Assembly (NCBI GenBank): GCA_964498095.1 | Contig: CAZCFY010000012.1 | Location: 62,001 to 126,000, forward strand | DNA from: SG-bin7 sp964498095 | Lineage (GTDB): Bacteria; Bdellovibrionota; Bdellovibrionia; Bdellovibrionales; SG-bin7 | Length of the DNA stretch: 64,000 nt | Direction: 5' to 3' | In this document: in pieces, positions 36,477 to 45,043 of the stretch | How positions within the stretch are numbered: the first letter of the stretch is position 1 | Layout of the letters: every line of letters begins with the position of its first letter | Translations under genes and position numbers: made by a program | Notes under the pieces: generated by a model | The model's database searches: none | Seen by the model: the letters and a program-made list of their open reading frames with translations, nothing else | What the model was told of the DNA's origin: nothing

Positions 36477-37325
36477 ATGCGTAGTCTAGCATCTGGTTCT
36501 TTCTTCTGGTTAATTCTAAATGCGACAGCACCTGTGGCGCATGCCGATTATAATGTTAAAGATGTAAAATTAAATGCCAATGAAACTCCTGCGGCACTTA
36601 AAGATGTCGGCATCACCGAAAAATTGGGCGAAACAATCGATTCGGAAATAGAATTAATTAATGAAGAGGGTCAGTCAGTAAAGCTTGGAAGTTTTTTAGG
36701 AGCGGAACCGGTCATTTTGTCACTGGTTTATTACGGCTGCGCGAATTTATGTAATTATCATCTCAATGGACTTACTGACGGCTTAAAACAAATAAAAGAA
36801 GTTCCGGGTAAAGACTTTAAAATCGTCACGGTAAGTTTTGATACAAACGACACTCCCGAATTAGCAAAAAGTAAAAAATCTTCTTATTTAAAACAACTGG
36901 GCCGGGCCGAAGCTGAAAAGTCATGGCACTTTTTAACGGCAAAAAAAGAAAATATCGAAAAGATCTCTCAGGCCATAGGTTTTAAGTTTAAGTGGAATGA
37001 GGCCGAGAAACAATGGGCCCACGCTTCGGCCGCCGTCTTGATAACTCCCGAAGGAAAAATTTCACGTTATCTTCATGGAGTTTTTTTCGAGCCCAAAACA
37101 TTAAGTCTCGCCATTACCGAGTCTTCTCAGCTAAAAATTAGCAATATCATCAACACTTTTGTTCTTTATTGTTTTAAATACGACCCGCAAAAGAGCCGTT
37201 ATATCATTGCCGCTTCTAATATTATGAAGATCGGCGGCTTGCTGGTTATGGGAATACTCTTTTTTGTTTTAACTAAATTTTGGATGAGACAACGTCGCAC
37301 TTTATTGAATCAGGGAGAAGGCTAA
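36477..37325 (+). CDS. SCO1/SenC-like copper chaperone
   Basis: A 282-residue thioredoxin-fold protein that helps load copper into the CuA site of subunit II. The copper motif is C-x3-C at C88 and C92 (YYGCANLC), with the His of YLHGVFF as third ligand. A signal peptide (to about 23) starts it, and an extra C-terminal membrane helix (about 248-268) is unusual for SCO1. Its stop overlaps the coxB start. Confidence 0.9.
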   Translation: MRSLASGSFFWLILNATAPVAHADYNVKDVKLNANETPAALKDVGITEKLGETIDSEIELINEEGQSVKLGSFLGAEPVILSLVYYGCANLCNYHLNGLTDGLKQIKEVPGKDFKIVTVSFDTNDTPELAKSKKSSYLKQLGRAEAEKSWHFLTAKKENIEKISQAIGFKFKWNEAEKQWAHASAAVLITPEGKISRYLHGVFFEPKTLSLAITESSQLKISNIINTFVLYCFKYDPQKSRYIIAASNIMKIGGLLVMGILFFVLTKFWMRQRRTLLNQGEG

Positions 37326-38275
37326 TGTTTGGTTTATCGCAAGCTTGGGCGGATGGAACTTTTATGCCGTTTGAAGGTACTAAGTTCGCGGAGCAAGTGA
37401 ACTCACTCTATTATTTTTTGGTCGTCGCCAGCACGATCTCTTGTATTTTGTTAATTGGCGGAATGATTTATTTCGCCATAAAGTACCGCCGGCGCAGTGC
37501 CACTGATCAAGTGGGAAGAATGACTCATAACGGTCTGCTTGAGTTTACGTGGAGTTTTATTCCCTTTTTAATTTTTATGTTTGTGTTTGGCTGGGGCTGG
37601 TACATTTACGATCAAATGCGCCATCCTCCCAAGGATGCCTTTGAAGTCCACGTAGTCGCCAAACAGTGGGCCTGGGAATTTAAATATAAAAGTGGACGTA
37701 CCACGAGTGATTTAGTTGTACCGGTTGGCACACCCGTAAAACTGATCATGTCATCCGTTGATGTGCTCCATAGTTTCTTTGTGCCGGCGTTTCGTATTAA
37801 ACAAGACGTGGTTCCGGGCATGTTTACACAGCTGTGGTTTGACGCGAATACCGAAGGAGAATACCAAATTTTCTGTACGGAATTTTGCGGTACGCGCCAT
37901 TCTGAAATGCTTTCTAAAGTTCAAGTTATGTCGAAAGAAAATTTTGAAAAATGGCTGGCCACCGATGTTTACAAGGGTTTAAGCCTGCTGGACATTGGCA
38001 AAAAGCTTTATCAGGAAAAGGGTTGCATCGGATGCCATTCAACTAACGGCACTCCCAGCGTTGGCCCCACTTACAAGGGTATGTTTGGCAGCGTCCGCAA
38101 ACTCGAAGATGGGCAAGAGACACCCTATGATGAGAACTACGTTCGTGAATCCATCCTTAATCCATCGGCTAAAGTGGCCGTCGGATATAAAGCCGGAGTG
38201 ATGCCGACATTCCAGGGCAGTATTAACGATCAAGAAATTTCGGCCATCGTCGAATTTTTGAAATCGGTAAAGTAG
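37325..38275 (+). CDS. coxB: Cytochrome c oxidase subunit II, caa3 type
   Basis: A 316-residue subunit from the ATG at 37325 (in-frame upstream starts lie inside the SCO gene). Two membrane helices lie at about 25-48 and 65-85. The CuA domain has C-x3-C in CTEFCGTRHSEM. Residues about 225-316 are a fused cytochrome c (GCIGCH), the hallmark of caa3 oxidases. It carries electrons to subunit I. Confidence 0.95.
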   Translation: MFGLSQAWADGTFMPFEGTKFAEQVNSLYYFLVVASTISCILLIGGMIYFAIKYRRRSATDQVGRMTHNGLLEFTWSFIPFLIFMFVFGWGWYIYDQMRHPPKDAFEVHVVAKQWAWEFKYKSGRTTSDLVVPVGTPVKLIMSSVDVLHSFFVPAFRIKQDVVPGMFTQLWFDANTEGEYQIFCTEFCGTRHSEMLSKVQVMSKENFEKWLATDVYKGLSLLDIGKKLYQEKGCIGCHSTNGTPSVGPTYKGMFGSVRKLEDGQETPYDENYVRESILNPSAKVAVGYKAGVMPTFQGSINDQEISAIVEFLKSVK

Positions 38276-38285
38276 GAGAGTAAAT

Positions 38286-39881
38286 ATGGCACACACAGCT
38301 TCACACGGGGAAAATTACTTAAACTGGCAAAAAGGTTTGTGGTCATGGCTTACAAGCACGGATCACAAGCGTATCGGTATCATGTATTTCATTTCTGTTG
38401 CGGTATTCTTCTTAATCGGTGGAATTTTCGCAATGCTGATCCGTTATGAATTGTTAACTCCGAAACTAGATTTTTTCGCTACTGGCGATGGCTATAATCG
38501 GGCCATGACCTTCCATGGTGCCATTATGGTTTTCATGGTGATTATTCCCGGTATTCCAGCGTTCCTCGGCAATTTTATTATGCCGATGCAGTTAGGCGCA
38601 AAGGACGTGGCCTATCCAAAACTAAATCTCTTGAGCTGGTACTGTTTGATGATCGGTGCCGTCGTTGCGGTTTCGTCTCTGGTGTGGAGTGGTGCAGATA
38701 CAGGCTGGACTTTTTATACTCCGTATAGCATTAGCAAATCTTTTGAAGGTACAGTGCTCATGGTCGCGGGCGCATTTATCATGGGGTTTTCATCTATTTT
38801 AACAGGTGTGAATTTCGTGGCGACGGTACATAAGCTACGCGCGGCCGGCATGACGATGAACCGCATGCCACTTTTTGTTTGGGCGATTTATTCAACCGCC
38901 TTATTGCAAGTATTGGCGACTCCGGTATTAGCGATTACACTCGTCCTTTTAATTTTAGAAAAAGTTTTAGGGGTTGGTTTTTTTGATCCCAAGCTTGGCG
39001 GCGACCCCGTATTATTCCAACACTTTTTCTGGTTCTATTCACATCCAGCTGTTTACATTATGATCTTACCGGCAATGGGCGTGGTGAGTGAGATTTTAAC
39101 GACCCATTCGAAAAAAGAAATTTTCGGTTATACGGCGATAGCCTATTCTTCTTTGGCGATTGCGGCTGTAAGCTTCTTAGTTTGGGGTCACCACATGTAC
39201 GTGAGTGGTCAGTCCGAAATCGCAAGCGTGCTATTCTCGGTATTAACCATGCTCGTCGGTGTACCAACCGCCATTAAGATGTTTAATTGGTTGGCGACAC
39301 TTTACCAAGGCTCGATTCGTTTTACGGCGCCGATGCTTTTTGGTTTAGGTTTTCTATTCCTTTTTGCGATTGGCGGCGTCACGGGTATTATGCTGGCCAC
39401 AATCGCGATCGACGTACATTTCCACGACACATATTTTGTCGTGGCGCATTTCCATTATGTAATGGTGGGTGGAACGCTCATGGCTATCATGGGCGGCATT
39501 TATCATTGGTTTCCAAAAATGTTTGGCAAGATGACCAATGACACACTCGGTATTTGGTCATTCGTTTTTATTTTTATGGGATTTAACGTTACCTTTTTCC
39601 CGCAATTTATCATGGGTGCGATGGGTGCTCCGCGCCGCTATGCTACTTTCTTAGAGCCCTACACCGATCTTAGCCGTATTTCCTCTTGGGGCGCCTTTTT
39701 AATTGGAACAGGCTTCGTCATTGGCTTGATCGCTATTATCCACGGTTTGCTCGCTGGTAAAGAAGCCGGCGAAAATCCATGGGGTTCGACAACGTTAGAA
39801 TGGAAGAGTCCATCACCTCCTCCACATGAAAACTTTTTAAAAACCCCAGTAGTAACGGCAGGTCCATATGAGTACAGGTAA
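38286..39881 (+). CDS. coxA: Cytochrome c oxidase subunit I (type A2)
   Basis: A 531-residue haem-copper oxidase core with about 12 membrane helices. Copper and haem ligands are visible at FHGAIMVFM, GHHMYV and HDTYFVVAHFHYV. At the D-channel end the sequence is YSHPAVY instead of GHPEVY: the Glu of A1-type oxidases is replaced, and Tyr-Ser fills the role as in A2-type enzymes. It overlaps subunit III by 14 bp. Confidence 0.96.
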   Translation: MAHTASHGENYLNWQKGLWSWLTSTDHKRIGIMYFISVAVFFLIGGIFAMLIRYELLTPKLDFFATGDGYNRAMTFHGAIMVFMVIIPGIPAFLGNFIMPMQLGAKDVAYPKLNLLSWYCLMIGAVVAVSSLVWSGADTGWTFYTPYSISKSFEGTVLMVAGAFIMGFSSILTGVNFVATVHKLRAAGMTMNRMPLFVWAIYSTALLQVLATPVLAITLVLLILEKVLGVGFFDPKLGGDPVLFQHFFWFYSHPAVYIMILPAMGVVSEILTTHSKKEIFGYTAIAYSSLAIAAVSFLVWGHHMYVSGQSEIASVLFSVLTMLVGVPTAIKMFNWLATLYQGSIRFTAPMLFGLGFLFLFAIGGVTGIMLATIAIDVHFHDTYFVVAHFHYVMVGGTLMAIMGGIYHWFPKMFGKMTNDTLGIWSFVFIFMGFNVTFFPQFIMGAMGAPRRYATFLEPYTDLSRISSWGAFLIGTGFVIGLIAIIHGLLAGKEAGENPWGSTTLEWKSPSPPPHENFLKTPVVTAGPYEYR

Positions 39882-40515
39882 ACCGTATCATCTTCATCAT
39901 TACGATAGCCCCGAGCATCAGTATTCGACGGCGAAATTAGGAATTTGGTTGTTCATGGCAACAGAAATTCTAATGTTCGGCGGATTATTCGTGCTCTACG
40001 CTATTTTTAAAAATAAGTACCCGGGAATATTTTTGGATGGCTCAAGGTCGCTAAATTGGAAGCTTGGTATGCTCAATACCGCCGTTCTAATTTTGAGTTC
40101 ATTTACGATGGCGCTCGGCATTTATTATTTGCAAAACAATCAAAAGTGGAAGTCGGTAATCAGTTTGTGGATCACCGTGGCGTGCGGCGCGATTTTCATG
40201 ATTGTTAAATACTTTGAATGGACGCACAAATTTCATCACGGGATTAAAGCGGGAAAGTTTTTTACTTCACAGGAATTTGAGCATTCCAATCAAGCCCTTT
40301 ATTACTCTCTTTACTACACAATGACGGGTCTCCATGGAACACACGTTTTGGTGGGCATGGGGCTTATTATTTGGGTAGCTATAAAGGCTTCTAAAGGACA
40401 CTTTGGTCCGCATTATTATACTCCCGTCGAAGGGGTAGGAATTTTTTGGCATTTGGTGGATTTGATTTGGATTTATTTATTTCCGCTTCTCTATCTCATA
40501 GATATGGCAAGGTAA
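39868..40515 (+). CDS. coxC: Cytochrome c oxidase subunit III
   Basis: A 215-residue membrane subunit with five helices rather than the seven of mitochondrial COX3, as in bacterial caa3/CtaE. EILMFGGLFVLYAI and YYTMTGLHGTHVLVGMG plus the terminal WHLVDLIWIYLFPLLYL are family signatures. It starts within the end of coxA. Confidence 0.94.
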   Translation: MSTGKPYHLHHYDSPEHQYSTAKLGIWLFMATEILMFGGLFVLYAIFKNKYPGIFLDGSRSLNWKLGMLNTAVLILSSFTMALGIYYLQNNQKWKSVISLWITVACGAIFMIVKYFEWTHKFHHGIKAGKFFTSQEFEHSNQALYYSLYYTMTGLHGTHVLVGMGLIIWVAIKASKGHFGPHYYTPVEGVGIFWHLVDLIWIYLFPLLYLIDMAR

Positions 40516-40524
40516 GGGGGAGTC

Positions 40525-40866
40525 ATGGCAGGACATCACGATAAGGGACACGGCGCTGACACGCATTCACACGCGCATCACGTTATTCCGTTTAAGATTT
40601 ATCTTACTGTTTTTAGCTCGTTGTTGGTTTTAACACTAGTAACGGTCTATGTAGCAACACATGACTTTGGAATTTTAAATACGCCGATAGCGCTATTTAT
40701 TGCGACATTTAAGGCATCTCTCGTGTTGGCTTTCTTTATGCACTTAAAATATGACAACATGATGAATCGCGTAATTGTCGGTGTGGCGTTATTTTTTGTT
40801 TTTTTACTTTTCTTCTTTAGTGGCCTGGACATTTACACAAGGATCGTGCAAACAAGCACCTTGTGA
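40525..40866 (+). CDS. coxD: Cytochrome c oxidase subunit IV
   Basis: A 113-residue protein with a His-rich N-terminus (HHDKGHGADTHSHAHH) and three membrane helices, with FKASLVLAFFMHLKYD as a bacterial subunit IV (CtaF/COX4_pro_2) signature. The stop overlaps the ctaB start by 4 bp. Confidence 0.9.
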   Translation: MAGHHDKGHGADTHSHAHHVIPFKIYLTVFSSLLVLTLVTVYVATHDFGILNTPIALFIATFKASLVLAFFMHLKYDNMMNRVIVGVALFFVFLLFFFSGLDIYTRIVQTSTL

Positions 40867-41738
40867 GGTCTTATTTCGTACTAACCAAGATTGGTATTAC
40901 AATTTTCGTAATTATAGCGGGTATCTTAGGGTACCTGCTTGGACATCAAGTTAGTAACCCCGTAGATTTAAAAAAGCTTTTATATTTGATACTCGGCCTT
41001 TATTTTTTAAGTGGGTCGAGTTTTATTTTTAATCAAATTCAAGAGCGGCACATCGATTGTCAAATGCAGCGCACGCGCCTGCGTCCAATTGCCTGCTTCG
41101 AAATCAGTGCGCGCCGCGCTTGGAAATTGGGTACGTTTTTCTTCCTATTAGGCGTCGGCTTTTTATACCTGGCTTCGTGGGTTTCTTGTTTATTGGGACT
41201 GCTTTCCGTTTTAACTTATAACGTTTTTTACACACCTATTTGGAAGGCTAAATGGGTTTTCGGCGCGGTACCAGGGGCGATTCCCGGGGCTTTACCGGTC
41301 CTCATTGGATTTGCCGCCGGTAACTCGGCAATTTGGTCAAGAGAAGCGATTTATATTTTTACTGTTTTATTTTTATGGCAAATGCCACACTTCTGGACTC
41401 TCGCCATTAAATTACGTGACGATTATCGTGCAGCGGGTATTCCAACGTTACCAGCGGTACGTGACCTGGAAAGTACGCAGTATTACATAGGACTCTATTT
41501 ATTTGCTTACGTCGGTGTTGTTCTCGCGGCGCCCTTTTTTGTAAAGACCAACTTATTTTATATCGTCGTGGTTTTACCAATGGTCGTAAAATTGCTTATT
41601 GAATTTTTGCGGTTCCATAAAAACTTTAACGAAAGTTCCTGGTTTCGGTTTTTTATGTGGGTAAATATGAGTGTGATTTTTTTCTTAATCGCGCCCGCAT
41701 TTGATAAATGGTACCTCTACTTTTTTGGGAGTATCTAA
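40863..41738 (+). CDS. ctaB: Protohaem IX farnesyltransferase (haem O synthase)
   Basis: A 291-residue UbiA-family membrane prenyltransferase that attaches farnesyl to haem B. There are about eight helices. NQIQERHIDCQMQRTRLRP supplies the Asp-rich prenyl-binding motif, and a second lies at KLRDDYRAAGIP. The start is GTG at 40863, overlapping coxD. It shares TAATG with ctaA. Confidence 0.93.
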   Translation: MRSYFVLTKIGITIFVIIAGILGYLLGHQVSNPVDLKKLLYLILGLYFLSGSSFIFNQIQERHIDCQMQRTRLRPIACFEISARRAWKLGTFFFLLGVGFLYLASWVSCLLGLLSVLTYNVFYTPIWKAKWVFGAVPGAIPGALPVLIGFAAGNSAIWSREAIYIFTVLFLWQMPHFWTLAIKLRDDYRAAGIPTLPAVRDLESTQYYIGLYLFAYVGVVLAAPFFVKTNLFYIVVVLPMVVKLLIEFLRFHKNFNESSWFRFFMWVNMSVIFFLIAPAFDKWYLYFFGSI

Positions 41739-42634
41739 TGGTGAGTAAAAATTTTTTGCGCTGGCATACGGTTTTATGTTTTACGGTCTTGGCGTTAATC
41801 GCCCTCGGCGGTGCTGTACGCGCCATGAACGCCGGACTTGCTTGCCCCGATTGGCCACTTTGTTTTGGCGAATATGTTCCAGACTATCATCCGCAGGTTT
41901 ATTTTGAATTCATTCACCGCGTATTGGCGGGAACAGTCGGCATCGTGACCTTAATTTTAAATGGCACAATTCTATTAAACAAAAAACTTTCTCGTAACGT
42001 ACGGATTTTAGCTGGCGTAAGTTTTTTGCTATTGGGGTCGCAAGTAATTCTTGGCGGACTTACTGTTCTTAAGCTTTTGCAGTCTATGATAGTAACTCTG
42101 CACTTAATTTTCGGTCTGGGATTTCTTACCTGCTTAATGTGGATCAACTTGTCTTTACGTCCGCACTCGGTATCTATTAAAATTCCCAGCGGTTTGCGTT
42201 TACTTTCGGTTGTAGTTCTTGGCACTATAGTCGGCCAAATTATTTTAGGCGGCAGCGTTGCCAGCAATTACGCGGGACTCGCTTGTCCCGACTTCCCCTT
42301 GTGTAACGGCAGTTTTATCCCCACTTTAAGTGGCGGCGTTGGTCTTCATGTGCTTCATCGTCTGGGTGCTTACTTGACCTTTGTCGTAGTGGTGGGTTTT
42401 TACATTTTGTTACGGGGTTGGGATATGGACCCTAAAAACCAACTCCTAAAAGTGGCGCGTGCACTTATTAGTTTGGTCCTGTTACAGGCCGCACTTGGTA
42501 TTGCTAACATCAAATTTTATTTACCGGCCTTAATTACGGTTCTTCATACGTTGGTAGCGGCAACTATAGTAGCTGCGGCAGTTTACATTGTGTTTTTAGT
42601 ATGGACCAATGCCGCTAGAAATCGACTTGCCTAG
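41738..42634 (+). CDS. ctaA: Haem A synthase
   Basis: A 298-residue membrane enzyme that oxidises haem O to haem A, about eight helices. The haem-ligand motifs EFIHRVLAG and HVLHRLGAY are present, as are two ACPDWPLC / ACPDFPLC cysteine pairs. I use the ATG at 41738, one base inside the ctaB stop; the longer frame from 41708 is inside ctaB. It ends the oxidase operon. Confidence 0.93.
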   Translation: MVSKNFLRWHTVLCFTVLALIALGGAVRAMNAGLACPDWPLCFGEYVPDYHPQVYFEFIHRVLAGTVGIVTLILNGTILLNKKLSRNVRILAGVSFLLLGSQVILGGLTVLKLLQSMIVTLHLIFGLGFLTCLMWINLSLRPHSVSIKIPSGLRLLSVVVLGTIVGQIILGGSVASNYAGLACPDFPLCNGSFIPTLSGGVGLHVLHRLGAYLTFVVVVGFYILLRGWDMDPKNQLLKVARALISLVLLQAALGIANIKFYLPALITVLHTLVAATIVAAAVYIVFLVWTNAARNRLA

Positions 42635-42685
42635 GAAAATGTAGCACTCCATAATAAGTAAAAATGCCTGTCAATGGAGTGGTAA

Positions 42686-43363
42686 ATGGCTAAGTTTCAA
42701 ATCGCGATCGTCGTTTTTTTCCAATTAGTAATTTCGTCAGTGTACGCGGCGGGTGAATTTCCGGTTCAAGGAAGATTCTTCTTAGGCAGTACTACAATAG
42801 AGCCCAAAGACTTTAACACCGTCGTTGAAGGGGAAGGGTTGGCCAAATATGATAAACTCAATTACTTAGGAGTTGAAATTACCTACCCAGTTCTTGGATT
42901 TTTAAATGTGGGGGGCCGTTACCATCGCCGCTCGGCGCGGGCCAACGTCGCTGGCTCCACTTTTGATACCGACAATCACGCGCTTATTACGCAAGATTCG
43001 GTGCTCTTCTTGGCGCGCGGAACTGTATTTAGCTCGCCCATTTTTAAAATCGACATTTTTGGTGGCGTGGGGAGCAGCACGACGAAATTTAAAATTAAAA
43101 CCGGAAGCCAGGATGGCGAATTAACGAAGGCCCCGGCAACGGAAAATGGATTTGGTTCTCTCTTGACGAGTTACGGCGTCTCCGCGCTCGTAGGTTACAG
43201 CTGGATTTACTTATTCGTTGAGGGCGGTATCGAACAAAACAAAATTTCTGGTTTTGACCGAAAAGGTACGGTATCAAATTCCTTTCAAGAACTGGATATG
43301 TCAGGCCCATATATTATGGTGGGCCTAATGCTTGACGGTTTAAAGGGAAGCAATAAGAAGTAA
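42686..43363 (+). CDS. Outer-membrane beta-barrel-like protein
   Basis: A 225-residue product with a signal peptide of about 22 residues (VYAAG) and a pattern of alternating strands with Gly and aromatic residues (LNVGGRYHRRSARAN, VGYSWIYLFVEGG). It looks like an OmpW/opacity-type barrel; the family is not certain. Its stop abuts the convergent maiA stop with no gap. Confidence 0.72.
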   Translation: MAKFQIAIVVFFQLVISSVYAAGEFPVQGRFFLGSTTIEPKDFNTVVEGEGLAKYDKLNYLGVEITYPVLGFLNVGGRYHRRSARANVAGSTFDTDNHALITQDSVLFLARGTVFSSPIFKIDIFGGVGSSTTKFKIKTGSQDGELTKAPATENGFGSLLTSYGVSALVGYSWIYLFVEGGIEQNKISGFDRKGTVSNSFQELDMSGPYIMVGLMLDGLKGSNKK

Positions 43364-44020
43364 TTAGCGCTGTTCGAAATCGGGCTGTTTCTCTGGTGAT
43401 GCCTTGATGAACGCCGGAATATTCATGCACGCATCAAAAATTCTTTGAATCGTCGGAAATTGCGACATATCGACGTTAAATCTTTTTGCATTAAAAACCT
43501 GGGGAATAACAAAGCAATCAGCGGCACTAAGTTTATTTTTATGTGAGTAGGTGCCCGCCATGGGTTCCAGAATTTTTTCGAGCGCCATAAATCCATCCTG
43601 AATCCAGTAATGGGCCCACTTGTTTTTTGCCTCTTCGTTGGCGCCAAAATCTTTTTCGATTTTTTGTAAGACCTTAAGATTTTGAATCGGTTGAATCCCG
43701 CTATTTATTATTTCACAAACTTGACGAACTTTAGCGGCATCAAGCGGGATTGGCGGAAATAGCGAATGACCCGGAAAGTTTCCATCGATATATTCGATGA
43801 TCGCCATCGATTGGGCCAAATACTTCCCATCGTGGAAGAGGCAGGGCACTTCTCCCATAGGATTCATTTTTTTAAAATCATCTTTTCGCTGTTCTCCGCC
43901 GTCTTTTAAGAGGTGAATAGGCTTTATTTCATAGGGAATATCTTTTAAATTGAGAGCGATTCGCACGCGAAAACTCGAAGAGCTGCGGAAATAGCTATAA
44001 AGCACTAATGGCGAAGACAT
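43364..44020 (-). CDS. maiA: Maleylacetoacetate isomerase (zeta-class GST)
   Basis: A 218-residue glutathione-dependent isomerase of tyrosine and phenylalanine breakdown. The active site SSSSFRVRIALN (SSCS-like) and the GST fold NPMGEVPCLFHDG, SMAIIEYID are visible. GAGG before the ATG at 44020 decides the start over the in-frame 44038. It is divergent from the FAH-family gene, the next step of the pathway. Confidence 0.9.
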   Translation of the reverse strand: MSSPLVLYSYFRSSSSFRVRIALNLKDIPYEIKPIHLLKDGGEQRKDDFKKMNPMGEVPCLFHDGKYLAQSMAIIEYIDGNFPGHSLFPPIPLDAAKVRQVCEIINSGIQPIQNLKVLQKIEKDFGANEEAKNKWAHYWIQDGFMALEKILEPMAGTYSHKNKLSAADCFVIPQVFNAKRFNVDMSQFPTIQRIFDACMNIPAFIKASPEKQPDFEQR

Positions 44021-44056
44021 TTTGACCTCAAACGTCAAGTTAAGTATATAGAGATT

Positions 44057-45040
44057 ATGAAGCTTGGAAGTTTAAAAAGCAACAGCCGTGATGGAGAGTT
44101 AGTCGTAGTTAGCCGCGACAATAAGAGAGCGATAAAGGTACCCGAAATTGCCGCTACCTTACGTGATGCCATTGAAAACTGGCCGCAAACGTCGGCGAAA
44201 CTTAAATCGGTTTATGACAATCTTAACAAAAGTGCAGCGCAGGGTTTTTCGGTAAATGAAAATGATTTTCATTCTCCTCTGCCACGGGCCTTCCAGTGGG
44301 CTGATGGCTCCGCGTTTTTGGAGCATGTAAGATTAGTAAGAAAGGCCCGCAACGCCGATATGCCGCCGAAGTTGCTGACGGTACCACTAATGTATCAAGG
44401 CGGCAGTGATGAGTTCTTGGCGCCAACGGAAGACATTCCGCAAATTGATATGGCGCACGGAACCGATTTCGAAGGAGAAATTGGTGTTGTTACCGATTTT
44501 GTTCCCATGGGAATTTCTCCCGAGGAAGCGGTGAAACGCATTTTACTTGTCGTAATAATAAATGACGTTTCTCTAAGAGGATTAATTCCCGCCGAATTAG
44601 AAATGGGTTTCGGCTTTTTCCAAAGTAAACCTTCAAGCGCATTTGGTCCCTTCGCTCTAACCCCCGACGAATTTGGCGCGGCCTGGAAGGAAGGACGCCT
44701 GCATCTTCCGGTTTTAGTTGAGTATAACGATAAATTTTTTGGCAAGCCCAATGCGGGGGCCATGCATTTTCACTTCGGTCAGCTTATTGCTCATGCGGCT
44801 GCGACACGGAACTTGGGGCCCGGTACTATTATTGGGAGTGGGACCGTTTCTAACGAAGATCCAAGCGTTGGAGCTTGTTGTATTCAAGAAGTTAGAATGC
44901 GCGAAAAAATCGACACTGGCGATTTTAAGACGCCCTTTATGAAGGTCGGTGATACCGTCACAATTAAAGTCTTAAACGACAAGGGCGAAAATCTATTTGG
45001 TACTATCCACCAAAAGGTGGCCAAAGCTAAGAGGCCCTAG
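44057..45040 (+). CDS. Fumarylacetoacetate hydrolase-family protein
   Basis: A 327-residue metal-dependent hydrolase. DFEGEIGVVTDF supplies metal ligands, with FGPFALTPDE and GTIIGSGTVSNED. Together with divergent maiA this points to the last step of tyrosine degradation (fumarylacetoacetate to fumarate and acetoacetate). It is the short two-domain type, shorter than eukaryotic FAH of about 420 residues. It ends 3 bp from the convergent pckA stop. Confidence 0.88.
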   Translation: MKLGSLKSNSRDGELVVVSRDNKRAIKVPEIAATLRDAIENWPQTSAKLKSVYDNLNKSAAQGFSVNENDFHSPLPRAFQWADGSAFLEHVRLVRKARNADMPPKLLTVPLMYQGGSDEFLAPTEDIPQIDMAHGTDFEGEIGVVTDFVPMGISPEEAVKRILLVVIINDVSLRGLIPAELEMGFGFFQSKPSSAFGPFALTPDEFGAAWKEGRLHLPVLVEYNDKFFGKPNAGAMHFHFGQLIAHAAATRNLGPGTIIGSGTVSNEDPSVGACCIQEVRMREKIDTGDFKTPFMKVGDTVTIKVLNDKGENLFGTIHQKVAKAKRP

Positions 45041-45043
45041 TCG

